Assembly (NCBI RefSeq): GCF_945859685.1
Contig: NC_079149.1
Location: 27,873,118 to 27,937,117, forward strand
Source: Eupeodes corollae
Lineage: Eukaryota; Arthropoda; Insecta; Diptera; Syrphidae
DNA length: 64,000 bases
Reading direction: 5' to 3'
Each line of letters begins with the position of its first letter. The stretch's first letter is position 1. The position numbers and the translations under genes are program-made. Positions 47,796 through 58,970 of this stretch are shown piece after piece. The notes beneath the pieces were generated by a model. The model was not told the origin of the DNA. It ran no database searches and saw only the letters and a list, made by a program, of their open reading frames with translations.

Positions 47796-48430
47796 TTCAA
47801 AATTTGAAACAAAAAAACTTAGCAGATTTTTATTTATTTTATTAACGATTTTATTGTGCATTAAATAAAATTTTTAAGTCCTAATATAATTATGTTTAAG
47901 TGCTCAAGTTGAAACAACATTTTTAATAACATAGTAACAACTAATTCAGTTATTGAAAAAAAAAACTTAGAAAATTATACTGTTCCGAACCACATTATGT
48001 TTCCCTTGATTTTGTGTTAAGAAACTTTCTAGTACGAATTGGTTCGTAATTCGTTTCTTTTTACGGTTTTATTTAATATGTTTAATAATTTAAAGTTTTA
48101 CTTTAACCGTCTTCTTTTCAAATCCAAAGATTTTGTTTGCCATTTTTTCATCAGAATTGATATTGCAGTCAAAAATATGTACACATCCAAACTATCGAAA
48201 CAGCAGCAAAATCACGAGTCTCTTGTCGAAATATTGTTTATTTCAAAACAGCGACGACAACATGATACGATGTCATGAAAACTACAGACGATAGCGAATG
48301 TCATAAAATCCAAATATTCATGAAAGCAAAAAAAAAAAACAAAAACAATCAAAACAAAAATAACTCAAAACTATGCTAACCCAATTTTCTTTTCTTTTCC
48401 TAATTTTTTTTTATTGTTGTTTCCTTGCAG
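47796..48430. other. 3' end of the 19.1-kb Sema2a intron
   Basis: AT-rich, no gene. The pyrimidine tract TTTTTTTTATTGTTGTTTCC and TTGCAG acceptor end at 48430. The open frame that begins at 48373 before the exon is intronic. Confidence 0.7.
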
Positions 48431-48787
48431 AACCAAATTTCGTTGGATCGTTCGAAATTGACGATTATGTGTATTTCTTCTTCCGTGAAACCGCTGTCGA
48501 ATACATCAACTGCGGCAAAGCTGTATACTCGCGCATTGCACGCGTTTGCAAAAAGGACACCGGTGGCAAGAATATCCTTTCGCAGAATTGGGCAACCTAT
48601 CTGAAGGCACGACTCAATTGCAGTATATCTGGCGAATTTCCGTTCTACTTCAATGAAATCCAATCGGTTTATCAGTTGCCAACGGACAAGACCAAATTCT
48701 ATGCGACATTCACAACCAGTACCAATGGTCTCATTGGGTCAGCTGTATGCAGTTTTGACATCAACGAAGTCCATGGAGCTTTTAACG
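48431..48787 (+). CDS. Sema2a: Sema2a internal exon 5 of 6 in the window (largest)
   Basis: A 357-nt exon, phase 1-1, about 119 codons, from PNFVGSFEIDDYVYFFFR through ETAVEYINCGKAVYSRIARV, CKKDTGGKNILSQNWATYLK, ARLNCSISGEFPFYFNEIQS, TKFYATFTTSTNGLIGSAVC to FDINEVHGAFN. VYFFFRE...RVCKxDxGG and WATYLKARLNCS are diagnostic of semaphorins. Conserved cysteines (INCG, RVCK, LNCS, AVCS) and the NCS sequon are present. Acceptor TTGCAG, donor GTATGT. The last G joins GA of the next exon to give glycine. No stop or frameshift, so it is under coding constraint amid decayed DNA. Confidence 0.96.
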
Positions 48788-49739
48788 GTATGTACCTTTA
48801 TCTATTTATATGCACACAAGGGGGTGTGTTGGAATGTGTAATGTAAGATACATTTATGGGATATGACAATATGCATCGATGGACAACGATGGTTGAGTGA
48901 AGGGATTTTTCAAACGTTTTCTGAGAAATGTATTTTGGAATGCGTCCTGCTTCTACTCGTATATATGAAAATTTGTTCGTTTCGTTAAACTAAACAAGCA
49001 ACCATCAGCCAACTAAATATTTGATAGACCAAAGGCACAGAATAAATTGAGGATTTTAATAAACATGCACCTATCAATGTCTATTCCAAGTGAGAATTTA
49101 TCCATTTTTAGAAGGTGTTTAAGTCTGGCGTTCTATAGAGCCTTTGAGGTGTATTATCGAATCCGATGGGAAAATTATTTCGATATCTTTTCCTCGAAAC
49201 ATTGAAATAATTTTTGTTTAATTGAATACAACCATCTAAGTTTTGCATTCATTTTTTTTTAACTTATCACTTTTTATTGATTGTCAAAATAATCGCTATA
49301 CAATTCCTGAATCATTGCTAAAATCTCATATTTTCAAGACACATATAATTTTTGTGACACATTTCGTAGGAATCGAACAAATTTTTTGTAATGATCAAAA
49401 CGTTAATAGACCCATATTTTTAAAGTACAAATATTCAAAATCTAGAAATGCATTTTGATGGATTAAGTTACCTAGAAATAGAAATTTAGTTTCGTTCAAG
49501 AAACATCAAATTCAATGTTTTCCAATGAACAATAATTCGGTTTATCAAGATTACCATGAAAACTTAATTAAAAATAAACGATAAAATTGAGCCAAAAGAC
49601 GATCTACTAGTCTTAGGATATTTCTTGACCTTGACTAAACAGATGCATGAGAACTATCTATCTCCTATTAACATGTCCTCTACCAACGAATTCCTGACAA
49701 TTGACGGTCTTTCCTCATGTTGATTAACCGAATTTAAAG
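48788..49739. other. Sema2a intron, no gene
   Basis: AT-rich; the frame at 49243-49458 has no motif. It precedes the LINE that starts near 49740. Confidence 0.6.
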
Positions 49740-52700
49740 GGATTGCCAACAACTTCAACAAAATATTGGACTTCATATTCTTCTCGGACACACTCAATAT
49801 TGCTGTAAATTCAGTCAATATCCTACTTGTCGAAGAAGACCGACATCACCCAGGATTAGACCTATTTTTTAATTTAAGTGTATGCAATGTTCCTAATTGC
49901 TCCAAAGAAAATCTTGAATTGAACTTTAAAAAATGCAGGCCTAATGAATTTTTCAACCTGTTATGTAATGTTAACTGGAATCATTTGTTTGAGAACTGTG
50001 ACATTAATGCTATGTGCTACAAATTCGTTTGTGTTCTCTTTTACTTTTTTTATGAGTCCACACCATTGCGAAAACTGCGCAATATTTTTAAATCTCCTCC
50101 ATGGTTTGAGTCTTGCTTTAAAAACTTAAAAAAATGAAAGAAACAAGTCCTGGATTAAATATAATAAAACAAAAGCTGATAATGACTTGGTAATATACAA
50201 TGAGCTAAGAAATATGTTTATTGACTATTCAGATATTTTATATAATGTAAGTACTTAAACCGACACAAAAAACAACCCAAACAACTTTTGGAGCTATGTT
50301 AATAGTAAGGAAAATACTGACGGGTATCCAAACTGCATGTTTTTCAACAACGAACTAAGCCATGACTCTGACAAAAATTTTAGATATGTTTGAAATTTTT
50401 TTTAAAGATGCTTTTGAAGTAGCGAACTCCTGTCAAACGCCTGAGTCATTGGCCTTCTCACAAAATTTCCCCTTATTTGAATTCAATTAGTCTTTGGATC
50501 ACTGAAGATGAAATCGTTTGCAAAGCTTTAAAACTTGACGTTTGTTCGAGATGGTGTACCTTCTTATATTTTGAAAAAATGCGCATCCTAATTACCCAAT
50601 CGTCTTCATGTTCTTTTTAATGAATCGCTCAAATCTTCAATTTTTACTGAAATTTGGAAAAGTTCGTTCATAACACCGATACATAAAAAGGGAAGTAAAA
50701 ATGAAATACAAATAATCGTCCCATTGCAAAACTGTCCATCATCCCTAAGTTATTTGAGTCCATTATTTGTAAAGTCATGTCGTTTAATTACTTACTTAAG
50801 GTGGTGCTACAGTCCTGTGTGAACTAGAGCCTCACCCAACAAACTTCTCCATTTAGCTCGGTCCCTAGCTAGATGTCTCCAGTTTCGCGCTCCAAGTTGG
50901 GTGAGGTCACCTTCCACTTGTGCGCGCCACCTGATCAGCGGTCTTCCTCTACTGCGCTGTCCTGTGGGTGCGGATTCGAAGACTTTCCGGGCCGGAGCAT
51001 TGGTTTCCATGCGCTCCACGTGCTCCAGCCATCTTAGTCGTTGGACTTTTACTCTTCTTGCTAAGTCTACGTCGCTGTACAGCCCGTACAGTTCGTCGTT
51101 CCATCTTCTCCTCCACTCCCCTTCGATGCATACGGGACCGTAGATCACACGAAGAACTTTTCTCTCGAAGCGACCCAAGGTGCTTTCATCCGCTTTTGTC
51201 ATGGTCCATGCTTCTGCACCGTATAGCAGGACAGGGGATGATAAGGGTCTTATAAAGCAAAACTTTGGTCCCTCGAGAGAGGACCTTTCCACGCAATTGC
51301 TTTCTTAGTCCAAAGAAACAGCGGTTAGCAAGAGTTATTCTGCGTTCGATCTCAGCGCTGGTGTTGTTATCTGCGTTTACAGCGGAGCCTATAGGAAGAC
51401 GAAGTCCTTGACTACCTCAAAGTTACGTCTGTCGATTGTGACTTTTTGACCAAAACGTCGGTGTTGTATGTCCTTTCTAGACGACAGCATGTACTTTGTT
51501 TTGCCCTCATTAACCGGTAAACCCATTTTTGCAGCCTCTGCCTCAATACTCACAAAAGCCCCATTGACATCACGCTGAGTTCTTCGGATTATGTCAATGT
51601 TATCAGCATATGCCAGTAATTGGACAGACTTTTGAAAGATAGTGCCTCTAGTGTTGACGTGTGAGCTCTGCACTATTCTTTCAAGCACGATGTTAAAAAA
51701 AATCGCATGACAGCGCATCACCTTGTCTAAAATCTTTTTTGACATCAAAAGGTTCTGTTAAGTTGTTTCGAATTCTCCATGGTCATCCTGCACAAACGGA
51801 CGAGTTTGACAGGGATGCCAAAACTAGACATGGCTCTATACAGCTCATCCCTGTAGATGCTGTCATATGCGGCCTTGAAATCGATGAAAAGATGGTGGGT
51901 GTCGATTTGGTGCTCTTGAGTTTTTTCCAGGATCTGCCGTAATGTGAATATTTGATCAACTGTGGACTTTCCTGGTCTAAAACCACAGTGATAAGGACCT
52001 ATCAGGTTGTTGACGATGGGCTTTAGAGGTTCACATATTATGGCAGAGAAGATTTGATAGGCGATGTTAAGTAGACTTATTCCTCTATAGTTGGTGCAGT
52101 TTAGAGAGTCTCCTTTTTTCAGGATCGGGCAAACAATACTGTGGTTTCATTCATCGGGCATGTTTTCTTCCGACCATATCTTACAGATAAGTTCTAGGTT
52201 TATGTACCTGTGAATTTCGTTTCACCTGTTCATAAAACTTTCTAACCACATTCCTGCTTTTATACCTCTCAACATCTTCGACCACACGCTTCTCATGCCC
52301 TCTCTTTTTCCTTCTGAGAAGTCGGCGTTCCTCTCGCCTCTTCAGCTCATAGAGCTCACGAGCAGCTCTCGTCCTTTTATGAAGCGCCGCTTTGCGTGCC
52401 TGTTGTTTGGCTGCATTTGCCTGCCGACATTCCTCATCAAACCAGGGGTTCCTTGTTGGTGGCTGTTCGAAACCCAGCACATCAGAGGCGGCTTCTCTGA
52501 TTGCATCTTCGCAATGTTGCCACTGGTTTTCGATACATTGTGTTGGCGGCAGTGAACTTCGAGAGAGGTTACTTGTAACTCGGTCGGAAAAGGATTTGGC
52601 GATCTCTGGCGATTGTAGCCGTTCGAAGTTGTATCTTCTCCCAGCACCTCCCTGTTTTATTTTGGGTCTGGAAATCCGAAGTGCTACGTTGGCTACAACG

Positions 52701-53815
52701 AGGTAGTGGTCCGAGTCGATGTTAGCTCCTCGGAAAGTTCGTACATCCATAATGCTGGAAATGTGTCTGGCGTCGATCGCAATATGGTCTGTCTGGTTGA
52801 CAGTAGATTGATCTGGAGAAGTCCAAGTTCCTTTGTGGATGTTGAGGTGTGGAAAACGCGTACTGGCTACCATGACGTTTCGCCCCGCAGCAAAATCTAT
52901 GAGCCTGAATCCGTTGTCGGAAGTGTTGTCGTGCAGGCTGTTCTTCCCGATTATTCCACCAAAGATGTCTTCCCTTCCTAGCTTGGCATTAAAATCGCCC
53001 AGGACTATGTTAATATCGTAGCTAGGGCACTGCTCATATGTTTTGTCTAAGAGCTCAAAGAACATATCTTTGGTGTTGTCGTCTTTCTCTTCTGTGGGGG
53101 CGTGCGCGCATATCAGGCTAATGTTGCCGAATTTAGCCTTGATGCGTATGGTCATGAGGCGCTCATTAATGCACCTATAGGTCAAGACTTCTTGCCTAAG
53201 TCTGGCTCCAATGACGAATCCGCATCCAAATAAGCGCTGTTGGTTTTCGTGGTAGCAGTCACCATAATAAATATCGCAGTTTTTCATCCTCTTTTTGCCC
53301 GGCCCATCCCATCGTATTTCTTGGATGGTGATATCATGGTTTTGTTCAAAATAAGTCAACAGTTACTCATCTCTTTTATTTCCGTTTTTTTTGTTTAGAT
53401 TCGTTTGAAAAACAGATACGAGTTGACTATATCTTCACAGCCTTCAGTACCTTTGATAAATTGTGTCATAAAACGTAAACTTCCAAACTTAAATCCCTGG
53501 GCTTTAACGATAAATTTGTTCGTTTGGTTTCGTCGTACTTATGTAATAGATCATACAGCGTAGTTTTTGGGAATGAGCGGTCATCATATTTTTATACCAA
53601 CACTGGTGTACCACAAGGTAGCCAATTAGGAACTTTATTGTTTTTTTTTACGTTAACGACTTACTACTTATTATAAAACAGTCATCCTCATCTGTTACGC
53701 TGATGACATTAAAATTTTCAAACGTATCGACTCACTTGACGACTGTTTGCTCCTAAAAAATGATCTAAATAGTTTTAGCGAATGGTGTTTTATAACAGGA
53801 TGTTTAAAACGCGTG
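49740..53815 (+). mobile_element. Jockey/CR1-like LINE, split by nested RTE copy C
   Basis: Two pieces, 49740-50790 and 53346-53815. Piece 1 covers the post-endonuclease linker (DFIFFSDTLNIAVNSVNIL, DRHHPGLDLFF, KSPPWFESCFKNLKK), NNPNNFWSYVNSKEN, VRDGVPSYILKKCAS and FNESLKSSIFTEIWKSSFITPIHKKGS in shifting frames. It stops after SLFVKSC. Piece 2 resumes later in the same RT: FSTFDKLCHKT, LKSLGFNDKFVRLVSSYLCN, NTGVPQGSQLGTLLFF, YADDIKIFKRIDSLDDC and NSFSEWCFITG, then breaks at a palindrome. The RT order shows a single element interrupted by the RTE. Stops and frameshifts throughout. Confidence 0.78.
50791..53345 (-). mobile_element. RTE-clade LINE copy C, intact-looking endonuclease frame
   Basis: The minus-strand frame 53359-52181 (392 codons) carries an APE-type endonuclease with IQEIRWDGPGKKRMKNCD, LICAHAPTEEKDDNTKD, IVLGDFNAKLGREDIFGG, NQTDHIAIDARHISS and DSDHYLVVANVAL, followed by a basic linker (ELKRREERRLLRRKKRGH). 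RT follows in pieces to 51389, where the box reads YADN instead of YADD. The C-terminal module is 51292-50807 (161 codons, LYGAEAWTMTKADEST to RSLLGEALVHTG). About 300 bp present in copy A between linker and RT fingers are deleted at about 52190. The 3' end is GGTGCTAC complement plus a TAAG tail. The 5' end is truncated within the endonuclease N-terminus. Confidence 0.88.
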
Positions 53816-53832
53816 TTTTAAACATGCTGTTA
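53793..53832. repeat. Inverted repeat with 18-nt arms and 4-nt loop
   Basis: TAACAGGATGTTTAAAAC (53793-53810), GCGT, then GTTTTAAACATGCTGTTA (53815-53832). One mismatch in 18. It sits exactly where the LINE RT frame stops. Confidence 0.85.
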
Positions 53833-54029
53833 CATCTGTAACAGCAAAATGACCACCACATTTACGGTTGGAGCACTATGTCTCTTTCATGACATTTTCT
53901 ATGTCCAATTTGCACATTCTCGGCGGTTTTTCATCGATTTATGAATTGCAGCTTTAAGCTCTTGAAACGAACGCTTACCATTGGAAAAGATTCCAAGGAA
54001 AGTGCCTAAATGAGTAAAAGTTCCTTTAA
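53833..54029. other. Short segment, possible mariner-like remnant
   Basis: On the minus strand the words SFQELKAAIHKSMKNRREC can be read near 53935-53990, loosely resembling a mariner transposase C-terminus. Too short and decayed to call. Confidence 0.3.
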
Positions 54030-54041
54030 GTTATTTAAAGC
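54030..54041. repeat. Target-site duplication, left copy (GTTATTTAAAGC)
   Basis: Perfect 12-bp match to 56665-56676, flanking RTE copy D. Confidence 0.9.
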
Positions 54042-56664
54042 TTACTTACTTACTTAAGGTGGCGCTAAAATCCGGAGTGGACCTGGGCCTCAACCAACAA
54101 GCGTCTCCAGTCAGCTCTGTCCCTAGCTAGGTGTCTCACGTTTCGCACGCCAAGTTGGTTGAGGTCCTCTCCGACCGGGGTGCGCCACCTGAGTCGCGGT
54201 CTTTCTCTACTGCGCCGTCCCTCGGGATTGGATTCGAAGACCTTCCGGGCTGGAGCGTTGATGTCCATCCGCTCTACATGACATCTAAGCCGTTGGACTT
54301 TAATTCTGCTAACTAGGTAAGTGTCGCTGTATAGCCCCTACAGTTCGTCGCTATATCTTCTCCTCCATTCTCCATCAATACGTACGGGAGCAAAAATCCA
54401 GGCCCTAGCGCAATAAATGAGAACCGGGACGATGAGTGTCGTATAGATGGTGATTTTAGATGCTCGAGAGAGGACTTTACTTCTCAATTGCCTTCTAAGT
54501 CCAAAGAAGCAGCGATTTGCAAGAGTTATTCTTCGTTTGATTTCAGCGCTGGTGTCGTTGTCTGCATTAATAGCGGTGCCTAGGTAGACAAAGTCGTTAA
54601 CTACCTCAAAGTTATAGCTGTCCATGGTGACGTTTTTCCAAGACGTCGTTGTTCAGTGTCCTTTTTTGATGACAGCATATACGTGGTCTTGCCCTCATTG
54701 ACCACTAAACCCATCTTCTTCGCTTCCGTCGCAATGCTCAAAAACGCTCCACAGACATCACGCTTTGATCTTCGTCAAGGTCGGGTAGGCGGAATTGTTG
54801 ATCTGCGTCGCCGAGGTTGAGTGGTTCTATCTCCCTTACAGAGGTATTCGGTTTGTCATCGCCGTTATATAATTTGGAGAAGTGATCTTTCCATATTCTC
54901 AGCATCGACTGCGGTTCTACTACAATGTTCCCTTGATCGTCTTTACAGGCTTCGGTTCGTGGCTGGTACCCTTGGGAGGTTTTTTTTACCTTTTGGTAAA
55001 ATTTACGAACCTCATTCCTGTTGTGACATCCCTCTATCTCCTCGATCGCGCGCTTCTCATGCTCTCTTTTTTTCCATCTAAGAAGCCGGTGTTCCTCTCT
55101 CCTCTTCTGCTGGTAGAGCTCGCGAGCAGCTCTAGTCCTTTTGTGCAGCGCCGTTTTGTATGCCTCTTGTTTTGCTGCGTGCGCGTGGCCGTGTGAAACC
55201 TAGCACTTCAGAGGCGGCATTTCTGATGGCTGCAAGGCAATGTTGCCACTGGTTTTCAATGCTTAATGCAGGCAGTAAAGGATTCCTTAAGAGGTTATTA
55301 GAGACTCGATCGGAAAAAGACATGGCAGTCTCTTGCGATTGTAGCCGTCTTACGTCGAATCTTCTCACAATACTTCCTTGTTCTTGCTTGGATCGGGATA
55401 TCCCTAGCCGTACCTTGGCTACAACGAGGTAGTGGTCCTAGTCAATGTTGGCCTCTAGGAATGTTCGGATATCCTGGATACTGGAGAAGTGTCGTGTGTC
55501 GATCGCAATGTGGTCAATCTGGTTGACGGCTGATCAGGAGATTTCCATGTCCCCTTGTGGATATTAAGATGCGTGAACTGCGTACTAGTTACCAGAACGT
55601 CTCGCCCCGCAGCGAAATCGACCAGCCTGAATCCGTTGTCGGAGGTAGTGTCGTGCAGGCTGTATCTCCCGATTATGCCACCAAAGATGTCTTCTCTTCC
55701 TAGCTTGGCATTAAAATCTCCTAAGACAATTTTAATGTCATAGCCAGGGCACTGCTCATCTGTCTTGTCCAAGAGCTCGAAGAATATGTCTTTGATGTCT
55801 ACATCTTTCTCCTCTGTTGGGTCATGCGCACATATGAGGCTTATGTTGGCGAATTGAGCCTTGATGCGGATTGTCGTGATGCGCTCGCTCACATTGTTGA
55901 AACTCAATACTTTTTGCCTGAGTCTAGTTCCAACAACAAATCCACACCCAAATAGACGCTGTCTTTGTTCTCCGTAGCAGTCGCCGAAGTAGATATCGCA
56001 GTCTTTTAGTTTGCGTTTGCCCGGTCCATCCCATCGCACTTCTTGGATGGCGGTAATATCTGCCTTGCAGCAGTTTAGGGTTTCCGCTAATTGTTTGGCT
56101 GCACGTGGTCTGTTAATTGACCTATCATTCCACGTACAGATCCTAAGTTCGTTGTCCTTATTTCGTTTGCGCGGGTTGTCAACAGTGAATCCGTCCGTAT
56201 CCGAGGCTTGTTGGTGCTTCTAAACTTAAGGTATTTTGTACATGGCCAGGAAGTCACCCCGACGGAACAACCCCCAACCTGGAGGGCCAGATCCTTAGTA
56301 TAACTCCAAGGAAGGGGAGCCGACTAAACCGCTCCTTACAGGCCTCGGCTCCGAATATGTCGAAGAACCCCTATAAGGTGTTCACTAAGTAGTTCAACCT
56401 TACTGGAACTGTAGACGCCACCGTTGATTCCATCTCCAGAATTCGTCCGCTGCCGCCTGGATAAGGAGAGGTGCCTTAGTGCAAGCACCTCTCCCCCCTC
56501 TCTCGTTTGCTGCCCCCAACAACTTTCCACTGGGGTTAGAACTAGGCACCCAATGTTCACCACGGGGAGGTGAGAGTAGGAGTTCATAGACAGAGGTGGG
56601 TTTTGAGAAAAACCTGTGGACGATTGTGTCCTCTTGAATGCACATGTCTACCATTTGAACATCA
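54042..56664 (-). mobile_element. RTE-clade LINE copy D, full 5' end, internal RT deletion
   Basis: Minus strand, bounded by a perfect 12-bp TSD. The 5' leader (56664-56040) matches copy A and includes a C-rich region with CTCTCCCCCCTCTCTC. The endonuclease follows (56039-55440: EVRWDGPGKRKLKDCDIYFG, LGDFNAKLGREDIFGG, FRLVDFAAGRDVLVTS) and a linker (55368-55000). The RT starts at LDEVKIA-like sequence but jumps near 54775 directly to the region after the catalytic box, deleting about 0.9 kb and with it YADD. The remaining 3' part has KRRITLANRCFFGLRRQLRS and ARDRADWRRLLVEAQ. The tail is TAAG x3-4. It cannot encode active RT. Confidence 0.92.
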
Positions 56665-56676
56665 GTTATTTAAAGC
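56665..56676. repeat. Target-site duplication, right copy (GTTATTTAAAGC)
   Basis: Partner of 54030-54041. It fixes the 5' boundary of RTE copy D. Confidence 0.9.
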
Positions 56677-57196
56677 ATGTATCTTAAAATTCTTAGTACT
56701 GGCTTAGTTATACTTGTTTAATGTTAAAAATTACAGATTCAAACGTGACTACAGTATAAAAATTGAATTTGAAACATTTTATTGGAAAACTTTTAACTTT
56801 TCTTTCTAAATGTGTTTTGCATTTGATTGAAACTAAGAGTAACATAAAGAGAGCTCTAAAGTCAAAAGTGGCAACCTTTTATATAAAAAACAAACATTTC
56901 GCCACCCTAAAATAAATTCTATAAATTTTTAGAAATTACATACAAGCCTCCACCCTGTAGGTTTTTGATCTTGGTTAATGCTCAATGCAATGCGACTTAC
57001 TATAAATTGTCTATTAAAACAATCCATATACAAAATCCAAAACATAAATCTAAAATCCTTGTGGGAAATTAATTTAGTTGTTACGGGATTATCCTTCCAT
57101 ATTCATTCACATTTATTCCTTAGTTTTGATGTATTTTCTTTGAAACCATCATTCTACTTACTAATTCCTTATTCTATGTAATTTTTATATTTATAG
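56677..57196. other. 3' end of the 8.4-kb Sema2a intron
   Basis: AT-rich, no gene. The acceptor reads TTTATATTTATAG, ending at 57196. Confidence 0.65.
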
Positions 57197-57425
57197 GAAA
57201 ATTCAAAGAACAATCTACATCGAATTCAGCATGGCTACCAGTTTTGAATTCAAGAGTACCAGATCCAAGACCCGGTACATGTGTCAATGATACATCAAAT
57301 CTGCCAGACACTGTTCTTAATTTCATCCGATCTCATCCGCTTATGGACAAGGCCGTTAACCACGAACACAACAATCCTGTTTATTATAAAAGGGATTTGG
57401 TCTTTACTAAGCTCGTTGTTGACAA
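57197..57425 (+). CDS. Sema2a: Sema2a internal exon 6 of 6 in the window
   Basis: A 229-nt exon, phase 1 to 2. It reads (G)KFKEQSTSNSAWLPVLNSRV, PDPRPGTCVNDTSNLPDTVL, NFIRSHPLMDKAVNHEHNNP, VYYKRDLVFTKLVVDK. The donor is GTGAGT after GACAA, so the last lysine codon is split. RPGTC and HPLMDxAV are strongly conserved in semaphorins. The wording agrees with Drosophila Sema2a as I recall it and differs from Sema2b, which has KHPLMDKAVDHEFGNP. The rest of the Sema domain, PSI and Ig domains should lie more than 6.5 kb downstream, beyond the window. Confidence 0.96.
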
Positions 57426-57949
57426 GTGAGTATAATACCTTAGAAATACCTCATAAGCATGAATGTAACTGTATTATGCAATCTGAATGTCTGATTTATG
57501 ATTTTTTTGTTTATATGCTTGATTCCTTTGGTAAGGATTTGATGTTATGTCCTTATATCCTGTCTTAAATAATTCTCTAGAATTGTCTCAAGTTGTAAGT
57601 TGGGTGGTGGGTGTTTTATGAATAAGTTCATTATAATTCCATCGTGTTTCGTTATCCTTTCTGAAACTAAGCAATAAACATGGTTATAGTGTGTAGCTAA
57701 GGATTAAGTTTTATAATTTTCATTCATTGTATCAGTGGGAATATTTTGGTGTGTGCGTGTGCGTTGATTATTGAAACATAAATGAGAAACACTTAATATA
57801 TATTTATGAATAAGTGGTTGTAATAAGTAGGGTATTAATTTAATTGTTATACATTTATTTTATTATTAATTTTTGGAAACTGTTGTAAGCTTGAATTTAT
57901 CTGTAAAGTGAAGTTTCTTGTATCACATTTTTTGTGAACAATAAAATAG
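57426..57949. other. Start of the downstream Sema2a intron
   Basis: No gene; AT-rich. Confidence 0.65.
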
Positions 57950-58970
57950 AAAACAAATTGAGACGGATTTCAATATTTAAGAATTTTCAAATAAATAAAT
58001 TGTTCAAATAAATTGTTTTTCCATAAGGACGGGTAGATGTTGAAATGGAATGAAACAAGCTGTGTGTGAGGTATTAATAAAATTATTTATTTTATTTGCG
58101 ACTTCAAGAAATTCCACAGGAAAAAGTCTACCGTGGTCAATTCGCACGACTTGAGAGGCCATGCAAAATATCAACCGTGGCGTTTGCTGTGTTGCACGAA
58201 GCGATGTATTTCTGGAACATGTCATCTAGGTCCAAATGGTTCAATTTGGGCCATAAGAAACTTTTTATCATCGTTGACGTGATCGCCTCACTAACACCCT
58301 TATCAAAAAAGTACCGATCAATTACGCATCTGGCACAAAATCCACACCAAACAGTAATTTTTGAGGTTGCAATATCTCCTGGCGAACCTCGCGTGGGTTG
58401 GTGTCGTCCCATAACGACAATTTTGCACGTCACTAAAGATGATTTTCGGTTAAAATTGGCGTCTTCTTCTAAACGATTCGAAGCCAAGTCAGCGAACAAA
58501 CGGTGTTGTCTATGGTTATGAACCTGGAGCTCCTGGGTCAGTTGGATCTTGTACGGGTGCAGGCCCAAGTCCCAACGCAAAATTTACCAAGTTGAAGTCT
58601 GCGAAAGGCCGAGTCCTTGTGCACGGCGAGGGTTCTTCTGTACACTTTAACGGACCGCGACGATGTTCTAGCTCGATCTTGCTTGTGAGTTTGAGTGAGT
58701 TTGTTGGCTAAACCGTTCGTCTCAATTTGGCCCCCAAACGTTGAAGAGTCGACTATAAAGAGCCATCACGACTACCGTAAAATGGGCGCAATGCACCCAA
58801 CGCTTGCATTAACGAAGACTCATTTTATTAATATAGTCTTATCATTTGAACGTACTGTTCAATCGTGTTACTTGCCATGATGATTTGGCATACAAAACTA
58901 AACAAAAGATTTGACAGATGTCACCAAAACAAAATGGCCACAAGGGGTTGCAAAAATCTACCCGCGCCAA
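57950..58970 (-). pseudogene. Tc1/mariner (IS630-like) transposase pseudogene, near full length
   Basis: Minus strand. It begins MASNTIEQYVQMIRLY near 58877, followed by an HTH region (SLMQALGALRPFYGSRDGSL, LQRLGAKLRRT in shifted frames), then GLHPYKIQLTQELQVHNHRQ, RLFADLASNRLEEDANFNRK (58580-58430), ITVWCGFCARCVIDRYFF and KSFLWPKLNHLDLDDMFQKY to about 58137. The C-terminal frame runs on to about 58010. About 36 bp around the first catalytic D are missing (FSD joins directly to the QNCR block), and the second D box is lost (QKYIASCNTA for QQDGATCHTA). Multiple frameshifts. Family assignment rests on the WxVWCGF and LHPYKIQLTQEL wording. Confidence 0.82.

Noticed and set aside
48373..48430. 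Extension of the Sema2a exon upstream with a signal-peptide-like start (MLTQFSFLFLIFF)
   Set aside because: The hydrophobic stretch is the translated polypyrimidine tract before the TTGCAG acceptor. The exon joins KWLD of the previous exon in phase.
52181..53359. Host craniofacial development protein 2-like gene
   Set aside because: It is continuous with RTE reverse transcriptase and has equivalents in copies A and D. Kept only as a curiosity because the frame is open.
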